Below are positions 8,105-18,122 of a stretch of DNA of 64,000 nt, one piece after another. The stretch lies in assembly GCF_017377395.1 (NCBI RefSeq), contig NZ_CP061800.1, forward strand, positions 2,480,001 through 2,544,000, written 5' to 3'. This DNA is from Desulfonema magnum. GTDB taxonomy: Bacteria; Desulfobacterota; Desulfobacteria; Desulfobacterales; 4be13. The stretch's first letter is position 1, and every line of letters starts with the position of its first letter. The position numbers and the translations under genes were made by a program. Below the pieces are notes generated by a model. That model saw nothing but the letters and a program-made list of their open reading frames with translations. It had not been told where the DNA came from and did no database searches.

Positions 8105-10093
8105 ATGAATAAGTCTGTCTTACTGGCTGTTGATGACAAACGGGATAATCTCTTCGTTTTGAAGCAACTCATCATGGAATACTTCACTGAGTGCAGTGTC
8201 ATCACTGCACAAAGTGCCGAAGAAGGACTGGCACTTGTGAAAAAAAGCCCGCCTGATATTGCAGTGATAGATGTTCAGATGCCCGGTATGGACGGCATTG
8301 AAATGTGCCAGCGTCTCAAGACAGACAGGACCACAGCCAAAATACCGGTGATTCTTCTGACTGCTCACGAGACAACGCCTGAATTAAAAGTAAATGGATT
8401 GGAGGCCGGCGCGGATGACTTCATCACCAAGCCCTTTCATAATGATGAACTCATCGCCAAAATAAAAGTCATGCTGCGCATCAGGAAAGCGGAAGACATT
8501 CTTCGAGAGGAGAGAGACAAACTCAGGGGGACTGTCAAAGAGAGAACTGAGCAATTGGAAGCGGCTGAAAATCGGTATGAAATTCTCTTTAACAACGCGT
8601 CTGACGCTATTTTTGTTCGTGAGTTTGACGGACAGATATTAGATGTCAACCGAATCGCCTGCGAGTATCTCGGTTACAGTCGTGAGGAATTGCTGCAAAT
8701 GACAGTGAGGGATATCATCAGTCCGGAACAGCTACCTTTTGTGTCGGAGCGAACTGAAAAATTACGCAAACTCGGGCATCTGATCTTTGAGACAGCTTAT
8801 AAATCCAGGGATGGCGAAATCATCCCCATTGAAGTCAGCGCCCGCGTCATCGAATATACCGGAAAAACAGTCATGCTGACCATTGCCCGTGACATTCGGG
8901 ATCGGAAAAAGGCGGACCAGGAAAAGGCCAAGCTTCAGACCCAGCTCCGTCAGGCCCAGAAAATGGAGGCCATTGGTACTTTGGCCGGAGGGATTGCCCA
9001 TGATTTTAATAATATTCTTTTCTCCATATTCGGATACACTGAGATGACCATAGATATAGTTCCTGAAAACAGTCCGGCTCAAAGAAATCTGATGCAGGTT
9101 CTGAAGGCCGCGGACCGGGCAAGGAATCTGGTTCAGCAAATTCTTGCCTTCAGTCGTGAAAGCAACCAGGAACTCAGGCCCCTGAGAATTCAGCCTGTCA
9201 TAAAAGAATCGCTCAAACTGCTGAGAGCATCATTGCCATCAACCATTGAAATCAGACAGAACATTGATGAGAAATGCGGGTCTGTCATGGGAGATCCCAC
9301 CCAGATACACCAAATTATGATGAATCTCTGTACAAATGCCTATCATGCCATGCTTGAAAGCGGAGGCGTGCTGCTGGTGAGCCTGGGAGAGACAGAACTC
9401 GGAGCGGATGAGACTATCTATTATTCCAATATTGAACCCGGATTATATTTGAAACTCAGTGTGAGCGACACAGGACATGGCATGATAAGCGAGACCGTGG
9501 AACGAATTTTTGATCCCTATTTTACAACCAAGGAAATGGAGAAAGGGACGGGTCTGGGGCTTTCTGTTGTCCATGGAATTGTCAAAAGCCATAAAGGGCA
9601 TATTTCTGTTTACAGTGAACCTGGCATGGGAACAACCTTTCATATCTGTCTGCCTCTGGTTAAAAAAGAGCCGACCGAACAGAAACCAGTATCTGAAAAG
9701 CTTCTGTTAGGGAACGGAGAACGCATTTTACTGGTTGACGACGAACAACAGATTGTTCAAATGGAAAAACTGATGTTACAACGATTGGGCTACGAGGTCA
9801 CGACGCTGACCAGTAGTTCAGAGGCCCTGAATCTTTTCCGAATGAAACCAGAGAATTTTGATCTTGTTATCACAGATATGACCATGCCCGGCATGACAGG
9901 AGTGGAACTGTCCAAAGCACTGATGGATATCCGAGCGGATATTCCGATAATCCTTTGTACCGGATTCAGCGAGATCATCACGGAGGAAAAAGCCAAGGCC
10001 ATTGGTATTGATGAATATGTGATGAAGCCTATGCTCAAAAGCGAAATTGCCAGGGCCATACGACGGACCCTGGGGGATAAGGGGGGAACCTGA
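8105..10093 (+). CDS. Cytoplasmic hybrid kinase, REC-PAS-HisKA-HATPase-REC
   Basis: 662 residues with no membrane segment. The N-terminal receiver spans about 4-120 (LLAVDDKRDNL, AVIDVQMPGMDG). A coiled coil at about 128-158 leads to a PAS domain at about 158-280 (NRYEILFNNASDAIFV, CEYLGYSREEL). HisKA is of the IAHDFNN type with His299, and the HATPase is at about 405-515 (NLCTNAYHAM, GTGLGLSVVHGIV). A C-terminal receiver spans about 535-655 (ILLVDDEQQ, VITDMTMPGMTG). The N-terminal receiver suggests that it is downstream of another kinase, perhaps the four-receiver kinase. It is closely similar in its HisKA-HATPase-REC part to the protein at 12403-14094, so the two look like paralogues. Confidence 0.92.
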   Translation: MNKSVLLAVDDKRDNLFVLKQLIMEYFTECSVITAQSAEEGLALVKKSPPDIAVIDVQMPGMDGIEMCQRLKTDRTTAKIPVILLTAHETTPELKVNGLEAGADDFITKPFHNDELIAKIKVMLRIRKAEDILREERDKLRGTVKERTEQLEAAENRYEILFNNASDAIFVREFDGQILDVNRIACEYLGYSREELLQMTVRDIISPEQLPFVSERTEKLRKLGHLIFETAYKSRDGEIIPIEVSARVIEYTGKTVMLTIARDIRDRKKADQEKAKLQTQLRQAQKMEAIGTLAGGIAHDFNNILFSIFGYTEMTIDIVPENSPAQRNLMQVLKAADRARNLVQQILAFSRESNQELRPLRIQPVIKESLKLLRASLPSTIEIRQNIDEKCGSVMGDPTQIHQIMMNLCTNAYHAMLESGGVLLVSLGETELGADETIYYSNIEPGLYLKLSVSDTGHGMISETVERIFDPYFTTKEMEKGTGLGLSVVHGIVKSHKGHISVYSEPGMGTTFHICLPLVKKEPTEQKPVSEKLLLGNGERILLVDDEQQIVQMEKLMLQRLGYEVTTLTSSSEALNLFRMKPENFDLVITDMTMPGMTGVELSKALMDIRADIPIILCTGFSEIITEEKAKAIGIDEYVMKPMLKSEIARAIRRTLGDKGGT

Positions 10094-10114
10094 TCAACAG
10101 ACATATAAAAAATT

Positions 10115-10276
10115 CTGATTGTAACGGATTTTGGGGAGGCCCGGGGTTTTTTCCGCGGTATCGGGCGATATGACAGCGGACAGGAGGATGAAACGGATGT
10201 CCCTGCCCGGAATATCCGGTAAATCCTTAAATCCGATGTCATATTCGCGGGCCTCCCCCGAATCCGTTATAATCAG
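10115..10276. repeat. Family A element, copy 2
   Basis: A 162-bp element bounded by inverted ends CTGATTGTAACGGATTTTGG and CCCGAATCCGTTATAATCAG. Its core holds shorter palindromes (GATATGACAGCGGAC, GGATGTCCCTGCCCGG). It is nearly identical in length and sequence to copy 4 at 33252-33413. There is no open frame of coding quality, so it looks like a miniature non-autonomous element. Confidence 0.8.
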
Positions 10277-10329
10277 AAAAAATTTCCCAAAGCCGGAAAG
10301 ATTGGAAAGACCTTTTGAAATTTATAGCC

Positions 10330-10420
10330 GGCAGTCCTGCACAAGCAGTGATGAATGAGATTCAGTGTCCCGATAATCAGGGGACTGAACGGGATTCATC
10401 ACGACCTTTGCAGGACTGCC
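10330..10420. other. Long imperfect inverted repeat in a kinase leader
   Basis: The arms run from GGCAGTCCTGCA and GTGATGAATGAGATTCAGT to GACTGAACGGGATTCATCAC and TGCAGGACTGCC, giving a 91-nt hairpin with a short loop around GATAATCA. It lies 83 bp before the kinase start at 10503. It could be a leader structure, a terminator for upstream read-through, or a mobile palindrome. No uridine run follows it. Confidence 0.6.
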
Positions 10421-10502
10421 TTATCGCCAAAGAAAAGAACAGGGAGATTAAGACGGTGTTATTGAAACCGGAGAAAAAAAGAATAATAACCAACGAGGTG
10501 AT

Positions 10503-12422
10503 ATGTTATCGGAAATATTTTCCCATCCCCTGAGATATCGGGAGCATCCCCTGGCTTACCGTCTGCTTTTTTATATTCTGCTATTCAGTTCCTTTTTTAC
10601 GATTCTGGACACTGCGTTTCAATTATATTTGGATTACCGGAATGATGTGGGCATTATTGAAGAAAGGTTGGAGGAGATCGGGGCCAGTCATGTTCCGGGC
10701 CTTTCAAACAGTTTGTGGCATTATGATGATCAGCTTACCGAAGCTCAGTTGAACGGGATATTGCGGTTGCCGGATATACAATATTTGGAAATACGGACGG
10801 AACAGGGCGAGCCGCTGACCACAATTGGGAAGGCGCATAAAAAAAACGATGTGATCTCTCATCAGTTTCCGCTAGTATATAAAAAGAAAAATATCCCCCG
10901 GATTGGCACGTTATATGTTGCCGCTACTTTAGAAGGGGTGTATCAGCGTCTGCATGGGAAAATATTGGTGATTTTGGGAACCCAGGCTGTTAAAACTTTT
11001 CTCGTATCCGCGTTTATCATTTTTATTTTTCAATATCTTATTGCGCGCCATCTGAAAACTGTTGCCCGATATTCCCAGCAGATTGATTTCAATCATTTGG
11101 ATCATTCTCTGACCTTAAATCGTCCTCATTCCCACGGCTCTTATCCGGATGAACTTGACCAAGTCGTCAATGCAGTCAATAAAATGCGGGTAAATCTGAT
11201 TCGGGATATTGCCGCACGTAAGCACGCCGAAAATGAACTCCGACAAGTAAAAAATTATCTCAATAATATCATCAATTCAATGCCTTCTGTTCTGGTGGGA
11301 ACGGATCAGGAAAAATGTGTGATGTACTGGAACTTTGAAGCGGAAAAAATTACCGGCATATCTGCGAAGGAGGCCAGGGGACAGAGAATGGAAAACTTCT
11401 TCCCTCAGCTAAAAGAACATATAGAAAAAATAAACAGCGCCATGATATCAAAGACTCCCCAGAAAGCCGCCAAAGTGATGACCCGGCTGAACGGAGATAC
11501 CCATTATTTTGATATCATGTTTTATCCCCTGATTGCCAACGGCGTGAAAGGTGTCATACTGAGGATGGATGATGTGACAGAACGGGTCCGCCTTGAAGAG
11601 ATGCTTGTTCAGAGTGAAAAGATGATGTCTGTGGGAGGATTGGCCGCGGGAATGGCGCATGAAATCAACAACCCTCTGGGGGGGATTCTTCAGAGCGCCC
11701 AAAACATCTCACGGCGTATTTCTTCCGAACTTCCCAAAAATATGGAGGTTGCCCGGGAATGCGGGACTGATCTCAGGACAATTCAGGCTTACATGGAACA
11801 GAGGGGAATCATAAAATTCCTGGATGGTATCAGAACATCCGGCAAAAGAGCGGCAAATATCATTAATGATATGCTGCGATTCAGCCGGCCGGGTGAATCT
11901 CGTCTGATACAGGTCCGTCTGGCAGAACTTCTTGACAAAACTGTGTCGCTCGCGGCCCATGACTATGACCTGAAAAAAAAATACGATTTTCGGCACATCA
12001 GGATTGTCCGGGAATTCGAGCCTGATTTGCCGGAAATTTTCTGTGTGCCCACGGAGATTGAGCAGGTTATCCTTAATTTGCTCAGGAACGCGGCTCAGGC
12101 AATGACAGATAAAAAAGATAACACCACCCTACCATGTATCATCTTGCGTCTTTATCAGGACGGTGATATGATTTGTATTGAAGTGGAAGATAACGGCCCG
12201 GGAATGGATGAAAAAAACTGCAAACGCGCGTTTGAGCCTTTTTTCACCACAAAAACAGTGGGAATAGGTACTGGTCTGGGGCTTTCAGTTTCCTATTTTA
12301 TCATTAACAATAACCATAAAGGCACGATGACCGCAGAATCGCTACAGGGCAAGGGGACAAAAATTATTATCCGTCTGCCCATTTACAGAGGAGAGAATCC
12401 CAATGGTAACGAATATCACTGA
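10503..12422 (+). CDS. Membrane sensor histidine kinase with PAS domain
   Basis: 639 residues, not a hybrid. TM1 is at about 20-42 (LLFYILLFSSFFTILDTAF). A periplasmic domain at about 43-158 has the NSLWHYDDQLTE segment typical of sensor domains in this kinase class. TM2 is at about 160-182 and a linker or HAMP-like helix reaches about 240. PAS spans about 250-360 (IINSMPSVLVGTD). HisKA has LAAGMAHEINNPLGG with His386, and the HATPase is at about 510-632 (NLLRNAAQAM, EDNGPGMD, GTGLGLSVSYFI). GAGGTG stands just upstream of the ATG. Its end overlaps the start of the next gene by 20 bp, so the REC-containing protein at 12403 is its likely partner. Confidence 0.92.
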   Translation: MLSEIFSHPLRYREHPLAYRLLFYILLFSSFFTILDTAFQLYLDYRNDVGIIEERLEEIGASHVPGLSNSLWHYDDQLTEAQLNGILRLPDIQYLEIRTEQGEPLTTIGKAHKKNDVISHQFPLVYKKKNIPRIGTLYVAATLEGVYQRLHGKILVILGTQAVKTFLVSAFIIFIFQYLIARHLKTVARYSQQIDFNHLDHSLTLNRPHSHGSYPDELDQVVNAVNKMRVNLIRDIAARKHAENELRQVKNYLNNIINSMPSVLVGTDQEKCVMYWNFEAEKITGISAKEARGQRMENFFPQLKEHIEKINSAMISKTPQKAAKVMTRLNGDTHYFDIMFYPLIANGVKGVILRMDDVTERVRLEEMLVQSEKMMSVGGLAAGMAHEINNPLGGILQSAQNISRRISSELPKNMEVARECGTDLRTIQAYMEQRGIIKFLDGIRTSGKRAANIINDMLRFSRPGESRLIQVRLAELLDKTVSLAAHDYDLKKKYDFRHIRIVREFEPDLPEIFCVPTEIEQVILNLLRNAAQAMTDKKDNTTLPCIILRLYQDGDMICIEVEDNGPGMDEKNCKRAFEPFFTTKTVGIGTGLGLSVSYFIINNNHKGTMTAESLQGKGTKIIIRLPIYRGENPNGNEYH

Positions 12423-14094
12423 ACCCGGCGTAACCGCCCTGATCATTGATGACGAGCCTCTTGTACGTGAAAGTATTGCCGCTTATCTGGAAGACAGCGG
12501 TTTTATTACGCTTGAAGCAGAGGATGGCCGCGCGGGGCTGGAAGTGTTCCGCCGGGAACGACCTGATATCATACTGGTAGATTTGCGTATGCCAAAGGTG
12601 GACGGTCTGGATGTTCTGGCTGCTATGAGTAAAGAATCCCCGGAGACGCCCGTAATTATGGTTTCCGGAACAGGTGTGCTGACAGACGCTATTGAGGCTT
12701 TGCGACTGGGAGCCTGGGATTATGTACTCAAGCCGATACAAGACATGGCCGTATTGGAACACGCTGTCTGTAAAGCCCTGGAACGAGCCAGGCTGCTGGT
12801 GGAGAACCGGAAATATCGTGAACATCTGGAGAGGGAAATCAGAAACAGGACCGCGGAACTTGAGGAGCGTAAGTGCGCTCTGGAGATAGCAAATGAAAAA
12901 TTAAAAAAAGAGATGGCTGAACACAAGCAGACCGAAGCCCAGCTCCGCCAGTCTCAGAAGATGGAAGCCATCGGAACACTGGCAGGAGGAATCGCCCATG
13001 ATTTCAATAATATCCTTTTTCCTATAATGGGTTATACTGAAATGGCCTTAAAAAATCTGCCTGAAGACAGCCCTGTCCGAAGCAATCTCAAAGGTGTTCT
13101 CAAGGCCGCACATCGTGCCAAAGATCTGGTCCGTCAGATTCTGGCGTTCGGCCGTCATAGTGATATGAAACAGAGACGTCTGAATATCCAATCCATCATT
13201 AAAGAGGCATTAAAGCTGCTCAGGGCCACTTTGCCGACAACCATTGAGATGCGTCAGCACATAGATAATGAGTGCGGCCCCGTGTTCGCCAGCCCTACAC
13301 AGATCCATCAGGTAATAATGAACCTCTGTGCCAATGCGTATCATGCCATGCGTGAAAAAGGCGGTGTGCTGGAAGTGACGCTGAATGAGACCCATCTGCC
13401 ATCTCGTGAAAACATCACATTGCTTCCGGGTATGGCCCCGGGTCTGTATCTGAAACTTTCTGTAAGCGATACAGGTCATGGTATGACAAGTGAAATCATG
13501 GAAAAAATTTTTGATCCGTATTTTACCACCAAAGACACCGGAGAGGGGACCGGACTGGGGCTTTCTGTGATACACGGAATCGTCAGAAATCATAACGGCC
13601 ACATCACTGTTGAGAGTGAATGCGGCAAAGGATCAAGATTTCACATTTATCTGCCTGTGGCTACGGGCAAACCGGTCGCGTCAAGTCTCATATCCGACGA
13701 AGCCCGGGTTCCCACAGGCACTGAAAATATCCTTCTGGTTGATGATGAAGAACAGATCATTGATGTGGAAAAGCAGATACTCGAGGAATTAGGCTATCAT
13801 GTTACAAGCCTGACCAGCAGTGCGGAGACGCTGGAGCTTTTTCGCAACCATCCGGAACGTTTTGATCTTGTGGTCACGGATATGACCATGCCGGATATGA
13901 CCGGGGTGGAGCTGTCGGATGAACTTATGCGTATCCGTCCGGATATACCGATAATTCTTTGTAGCGGATTCAGTGAACGAATTACAGAGGAAAGCGTCAA
14001 AGCTATGGGGATTCGGGAGTATATGATGAAACCTCTGCTTAAAAGCGAAATTGCCAGGACAATTCGGCGGGCTCTGGACAGAGGAAAGAACTGA
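12403..14094 (+). CDS. Cytoplasmic hybrid kinase, REC-HisKA-HATPase-REC
   Basis: 563 residues. The N-terminal receiver spans about 8-125 (ALIIDDEPLVRES, ILVDLRMPKVDG, MVSGTG, YVLKPIQD). A long coiled coil at about 130-185 leads to HisKA with GGIAHDFNNIL and His199, then the HATPase at about 305-420 (NLCANAYHAM, DTGHGM, GTGLGLSVIHGIV). A second receiver spans about 440-555 (NILLVDDEEQ, VVTDMTMPDMTG, MMKPLLKS). It begins inside the previous kinase gene (20-bp overlap) and ends 3 bp before the next one, so this is a tight operon. The N-terminal receiver is probably phosphorylated by the membrane kinase just upstream. Confidence 0.92.
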   Translation: MVTNITEPGVTALIIDDEPLVRESIAAYLEDSGFITLEAEDGRAGLEVFRRERPDIILVDLRMPKVDGLDVLAAMSKESPETPVIMVSGTGVLTDAIEALRLGAWDYVLKPIQDMAVLEHAVCKALERARLLVENRKYREHLEREIRNRTAELEERKCALEIANEKLKKEMAEHKQTEAQLRQSQKMEAIGTLAGGIAHDFNNILFPIMGYTEMALKNLPEDSPVRSNLKGVLKAAHRAKDLVRQILAFGRHSDMKQRRLNIQSIIKEALKLLRATLPTTIEMRQHIDNECGPVFASPTQIHQVIMNLCANAYHAMREKGGVLEVTLNETHLPSRENITLLPGMAPGLYLKLSVSDTGHGMTSEIMEKIFDPYFTTKDTGEGTGLGLSVIHGIVRNHNGHITVESECGKGSRFHIYLPVATGKPVASSLISDEARVPTGTENILLVDDEEQIIDVEKQILEELGYHVTSLTSSAETLELFRNHPERFDLVVTDMTMPDMTGVELSDELMRIRPDIPIILCSGFSERITEESVKAMGIREYMMKPLLKSEIARTIRRALDRGKN

Positions 14095-14097
14095 ACC

Positions 14098-16587
14098 ATG
14101 GAACAAATTCTAATCATTGATGATATGAAAGAAAACCTGGTATTGTATTCTGAGTTGTTGAAAAAATATATTCCCGATTACAGTGTTATCATTGCTCAGT
14201 CAGGTCGTGAGGGTATAGAAAAAGCAAAATCAGAACAACCAGTTACGATTCTGCTTGATATCAGCATGCCTGTCATGGACGGATTTGAGGTCTGTAAAAG
14301 ACTGAAATCCGACAAAAAGACAAAGCATATCCCCATTATCATCCTTACCGGGATCAGAAGGGATACCCAGAGCCGTATCAAAGCATTGGATATCGGGGCG
14401 GACGCGTTTCTGACCAAACCCATCGGAGGAGCCGAGCTGGTGAGTCAGGTCAATGTCATGCTTCGGATCAAAAAGACAGAAGATCTCCTGCGCAGAGAAA
14501 AACAGCTGCTGGAGAATGCGGTAAAGGAGAGGACAAAGGACCTGGCCTGGGAAGCATCTGTAAACGAAGCCATCGCGGAACTGTCCGGTGCGCTTATCTC
14601 ATCTCTGACAATTGAAAACATTTCGTTCCTCATACTTGACAAAGCCAAACGTCTTACAGGCAGCAACCATGGTTACACGGGCTACATTCATCCGTCAACA
14701 GGAGATCTGATCTGTCCTGCCGTAAGCGGAGATCCCCGGGATCTTTCCCAGAAACCTGGCAGAGATATTGTCTTTAAAACATTCGAGGGATTATGGGGAT
14801 GGGTCCTGAACAATCGAAATCCCTTACTGATTAACACACCGCCATCCCTCCCGGATGCTTCGGTCACGCCCATGGGGCATATACCGATCCGGCGATTTTT
14901 ATCTGCTCCCGCGCAGACGGATGAGAAACTGGTAGGGCAAATTGCCCTTGCCAACTCGGACCGGAATTATGATGATCATGACCTGAAGGTGGTCGAACGC
15001 CTCGCGGTGCTTTATGCTGTCGCGATTCAACGAAACTGGGCAGACGCGGAGCTTATCAAAGCCAGGGAGCAGGCCGAAGCTGCCAACAGAGCCAAGAGTG
15101 AATTTCTGGCAAATATGAGCCATGAGATTCGCACACCCATGAACGGTGTCATGGGGATGTTGGAACTGGCCCTGGATACGCAATTAAACGAAAAGCAGAC
15201 AGAATATCTTACGCTGGCGAAATATTCCGCTGATTCCCTTTTGCACCTGCTGAATGAGGCCCTTGATCTGTCCAGGATTGAGGCCGGGAGACTGGAGATA
15301 AACCTTATTGACTTCAGCCTCTGTTCGGTGATTAAATCAGCCATTGCCCCTGTAAAATTGAAGGCAACGGAAAAGAACCTGGGGCTGAGGTATGATATTT
15401 CCGAGGATATTCCCGACCATCTTGTGGGAGATCCGGATCGTCTGCGTCAGATTATTGTAAATCTGGTAAGAAACGCCATCAAATTTACCGAAAAAGGAGA
15501 GATTTTCGTTCAGGTCACTCTGGTAAAAAAAAAGGGGGACAGTGTGCTTCTTAATTTTTCCGTAAAAGATAACGGAATCGGAATTCCGCCCAATAAGCTG
15601 GACAGCATCTTTGATTGCTTTTCCCAGGTGGATGGCTCTATTCGCAGGAAATACGGAGGGGTCGGACTTGGCCTGAGCATTTCTAAAAAACTGGTGGAAC
15701 TCATGGAAGGCCGCATATGGGTGGAGAGCGAAGTTGACAGGGGAAGCACCTTTTGTTTTACTGTTCCTCTGAGTCTGCAATCGAAAGTTCCCTTTTTAAT
15801 CTCAGACCGAGGAAGCGTTAATGGACACTATGAAATAAAGAATACCAAAAACACTGAATCAGATTTTCCGGAGCAGTTTAAAAATAATATCAGAATTCTT
15901 TTAGCTGAAGATGATCTGACCAGTCAGAAACTGGTTACAAACATCCTGAACAAAAACGGCTATAAGCTGTCTGTTGTTTCAAATGGAGAAGCAGCTTTGG
16001 AGGTGCTGGATCGCCTGCATTTTGATCTTATTCTCATGGATATCCGAATGCCGGTAATGGACGGTCTTGAAGCCACAAGAAGAATCAGAAAAAAGGAGTC
16101 AGAAACCGATAAACCGGACACCCGGACATCACACCCCGGGTCTGAGATATCAGGCATCCCGATTATTGCTCTGACTGCTCATGCTTTTAAAAATGAAAGA
16201 GAAGCGTGTCTGGCAGCAGGTATGAACGATCATATCTCAAAACCGATAAACAAAAAGGAACTTTTAGAAATTATCGAAAAATTTCTTCCCAGCAGAGAAC
16301 GGGAAGCATCAGAACAACCAATCTTAAAAAAAGCGTTGAATTCCGAACTCAAAGAGCGGACAAGGCTTGAGATCGAATTACTGAGGAAGGCGATTTCATC
16401 CCAAGATGAAAATTTAACAGAGTACCATGCACATAAACTAAAAAGTATGGCTTCTGATATGTCTGCGTCCAAGATGGTGGACGAGGTCTTTCGACTTGAA
16501 CTTGCCGTCCGAAAGGGGGACACTGCAAAATACGATTCATTACTCCAAAGGGTTGAAAAAGCGTTTGGACAATTAATTGAGAATTGA
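14098..16587 (+). CDS. Hybrid kinase, REC-GAF-HisKA-HATPase-REC-HPt
   Basis: 829 residues, cytoplasmic. The receiver spans about 1-120 ([23 protein letters not shown]). GAF is at about 155-310 ([33 protein letters not shown]). HisKA has [14 protein letters not shown] with His342. The HATPase is at about 450-565 ([27 protein letters not shown]). A second receiver is at about 598-735 ([23 protein letters not shown]), with a roughly 20-residue Thr/Ser/Asp-rich insert. A C-terminal phosphotransfer helix bundle carries [12 protein letters not shown], His779 being the likely acceptor. It can run a full His-Asp-His relay by itself. It is the last kinase of the operon; the stand-alone receiver downstream is the natural output. 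Confidence 0.92.
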   Translation: MEQILIIDDMKENLVLYSELLKKYIPDYSVIIAQSGREGIEKAKSEQPVTILLDISMPVMDGFEVCKRLKSDKKTKHIPIIILTGIRRDTQSRIKALDIGADAFLTKPIGGAELVSQVNVMLRIKKTEDLLRREKQLLENAVKERTKDLAWEASVNEAIAELSGALISSLTIENISFLILDKAKRLTGSNHGYTGYIHPSTGDLICPAVSGDPRDLSQKPGRDIVFKTFEGLWGWVLNNRNPLLINTPPSLPDASVTPMGHIPIRRFLSAPAQTDEKLVGQIALANSDRNYDDHDLKVVERLAVLYAVAIQRNWADAELIKAREQAEAANRAKSEFLANMSHEIRTPMNGVMGMLELALDTQLNEKQTEYLTLAKYSADSLLHLLNEALDLSRIEAGRLEINLIDFSLCSVIKSAIAPVKLKATEKNLGLRYDISEDIPDHLVGDPDRLRQIIVNLVRNAIKFTEKGEIFVQVTLVKKKGDSVLLNFSVKDNGIGIPPNKLDSIFDCFSQVDGSIRRKYGGVGLGLSISKKLVELMEGRIWVESEVDRGSTFCFTVPLSLQSKVPFLISDRGSVNGHYEIKNTKNTESDFPEQFKNNIRILLAEDDLTSQKLVTNILNKNGYKLSVVSNGEAALEVLDRLHFDLILMDIRMPVMDGLEATRRIRKKESETDKPDTRTSHPGSEISGIPIIALTAHAFKNEREACLAAGMNDHISKPINKKELLEIIEKFLPSREREASEQPILKKALNSELKERTRLEIELLRKAISSQDENLTEYHAHKLKSMASDMSASKMVDEVFRLELAVRKGDTAKYDSLLQRVEKAFGQLIEN

Positions 16588-16702
16588 GAATTGAAAATTG
16601 AGAATTATCAATTCTCAGCAGTTGAAAAATTTGCACACATCCTCGTTCCCGAGCTTCGAACGGTCATTAATTTTCAATTTTCAATTTTTAATTTTTAATT
16701 AT
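16574..16702. repeat. AT-rich word repeats in inverted halves
   Basis: The words AATTGAGAATTGA, GAAAATTGAG and AATTATCAATTCTC run from the last codons of the kinase. They are answered by TTTTCAATTTTCAATTTTTA and TTTTTAATTAT before the next gene. The two halves are complementary and could pair around a central roughly 50-bp stretch. Similar word-type repeats occur at 50040 and 59264, each at a gene boundary. Confidence 0.6.
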
Positions 16703-16719
16703 AAAAGGGAGTGCTGGCA

Positions 16720-17118
16720 ATGAGAATATTGATAGCCGAAGATGATTTTATTGCACGTCGTCAGTTAAAGGAGATTCTTTCCCCATATGGAGACTGCGAT
16801 ATTGTTGTTGACGGAGATGAGGCGGTTCGGGCATTCAGATTGGCCCGGGAAGAGAATTATCCATATAATCTGATCTGTATGGACATTATGATGCCAAATG
16901 TTGACGGGCTGGAGGCTCTGAAGCAGATTCGTGAGATGGAAAAAAAGCTGGGCATCAGAGGATCAAAAGAGGTGGATGTGCTTATGGTTACAGCGCTTGA
17001 TGATCCGAAAACCGTTGTAAAGGCATTTTACAAAGCAGGAGCCACAGCCTATATTGTCAAACCGATTCAAAAGGCAAAGCTTCTCGAAGAGATTGGAGCT
17101 TTAGGTCTGATAACATAG
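16720..17118 (+). CDS. Stand-alone CheY-like response regulator
   Basis: 132 residues forming one receiver domain: RILIAEDDFIARRQL for the acidic pair, LICMDIMMPNVDG for the phospho-acceptor Asp, MVTALDD for the switch Thr/Ala region and AYIVKPIQKAKL for the conserved Lys. An insert near residues 70-90 (EKKLGIRGSKEVD) is typical of a CheY subfamily found in hybrid-kinase clusters. AAAAGGGA fits ATG 16720 better than the GTG at 16711. It has no output domain, so it likely carries the phosphoryl signal to another protein such as a motor or a diguanylate cyclase. It closes the signalling cluster. Confidence 0.9.
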   Translation: MRILIAEDDFIARRQLKEILSPYGDCDIVVDGDEAVRAFRLAREENYPYNLICMDIMMPNVDGLEALKQIREMEKKLGIRGSKEVDVLMVTALDDPKTVVKAFYKAGATAYIVKPIQKAKLLEEIGALGLIT

Positions 17119-17167
17119 TTTGCTAAATTCGGGCTGATTTAAAGCCCCGGAGAGCTTCTGAGAACAG

Positions 17168-17255
17168 CCCCGGCAATTTTATTACCGGGGTGTAAGAATA
17201 TTACCGCATTTTTTCAGTTCTGCGGGAACGGCTGAAAAACCGTGATTTCAGCCGT
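17168..17255. other. Two hairpins after the signalling cluster
   Basis: CCCCGG-11-CCGGGG at 17168-17190 and ACGGCTGAAA-8-TTTCAGCCGT at 17228-17255 are both perfect stems. Neither is followed by a strong T run, so termination would be weak or Rho-linked. The rest of 17119-17441 shows no gene; a fragment near 17302-17332 (AATAAGTACCCGGCCATAAG) is a decayed family B end. Confidence 0.5.
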
Positions 17256-17441
17256 CCACACAGAACCGGACGGAACTGGGAGATTTGTCATCCCCTTTAC
17301 ATACCAAAAATAAGTACCCGGCCATAAGTTTTCCGACAGTTATAAAAAATGTTTAAAAATTTTTGGTCATATACTTATCTTTTACCATGAAAATATATTC
17401 TTATGACCCGGAATGATCACCTCGATCATGAACATTTCTTC

Positions 17442-17687
17442 TTAATGCTTTGCCAACTGATCACCCAGAGGTTCGTTGCATTTGGGACACCGGCCGGCAT
17501 ATCTGCTGACCTGTCCCCGCCAACCGCAGTTCTTACATCGGATAACCTGAATGTGTTCGCTGACTTTCTCTTTTTTAAAAAGCTTTCTCACGGCTGATAT
17601 CAATATCAGAAGCGCAATGATAACTCCCGCGGCAATGAGTACGTCCTGCACAGAATAGTTACCAAAAACGATTGTGTCCATTTCCAT
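17442..17687 (-). CDS. Small membrane-anchored zinc-ribbon protein
   Basis: 81 residues. One membrane helix lies at about 14-34 (VLIAAGVIIALLILISAV), followed by a basic stretch (RKLFKKEK). A zinc ribbon has CKNCGWRG at about 50-57 and CPKCNEPLG at about 68-76, both cysteine pairs intact. AGGAGGA stands seven bases before the ATG. The function is unknown; such proteins often bind nucleic acid or other proteins at the membrane. It stands alone between the signalling cluster and rsgA. Confidence 0.75.
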   Translation of the reverse strand: MEMDTIVFGNYSVQDVLIAAGVIIALLILISAVRKLFKKEKVSEHIQVIRCKNCGWRGQVSRYAGRCPKCNEPLGDQLAKH

Positions 17688-17770
17688 ATGTAATCCTCCT
17701 TTATTTGAATTATTAACGCATTTTTACGTTTTCCATATAACATTTGGCATCCTTCACAAAAGCTGAAAAA

Positions 17771-17844
17771 TAAGTACCTGAGCAAAAGTTTTTTATACAT
17801 CTTCTTTTCCGGGCAAATATCGAAAACTTATGGTTAGGTACTTA
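17771..17844. repeat. Family B element, empty form
   Basis: A 74-bp element with inverted ends TAAGTACCT and AGGTACTTA. The inner arms are GAGCAAAAGTTTT and AAAACTTATGGTT, around CTTTTCCGGGCAAATATCG. The same element at 54742-54892 carries an extra palindrome inside CTTTTCCG, and a reversed copy lies near 31230. The remainder of 17845-18122 is AT-rich with no gene seen. Confidence 0.8.
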
Positions 17845-18122
17845 GTTTACACTTTTTCCGAGTTGTAAAGTGTAAACTGTCAAATGAAAGATGCCTAACA
17901 TTTTAAAAATTATATAAAAAATAATTGTTTCATTCAATAAAAAATTTTGATACGTTTAATCAAAATTTTTTTAATACAATGAATAGAAACAAATTTCAAC
18001 TTTCAAAAAGTCAGAGCCTGTTTGAAAACTGAGATGCTGAGTCTTATGTTACAAATATGCCGTCCTTACAGGACGTTTCAAACACACTCTTACGCCGGCC
18101 TTAAATTATTCCACGGTATTTT

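Noticed and set aside
7842-8108. 88-residue frame after the CheD-HDOD gene
   Set aside because: It crosses the family E palindrome, has no family match and ends inside the ribosome site of the next gene.
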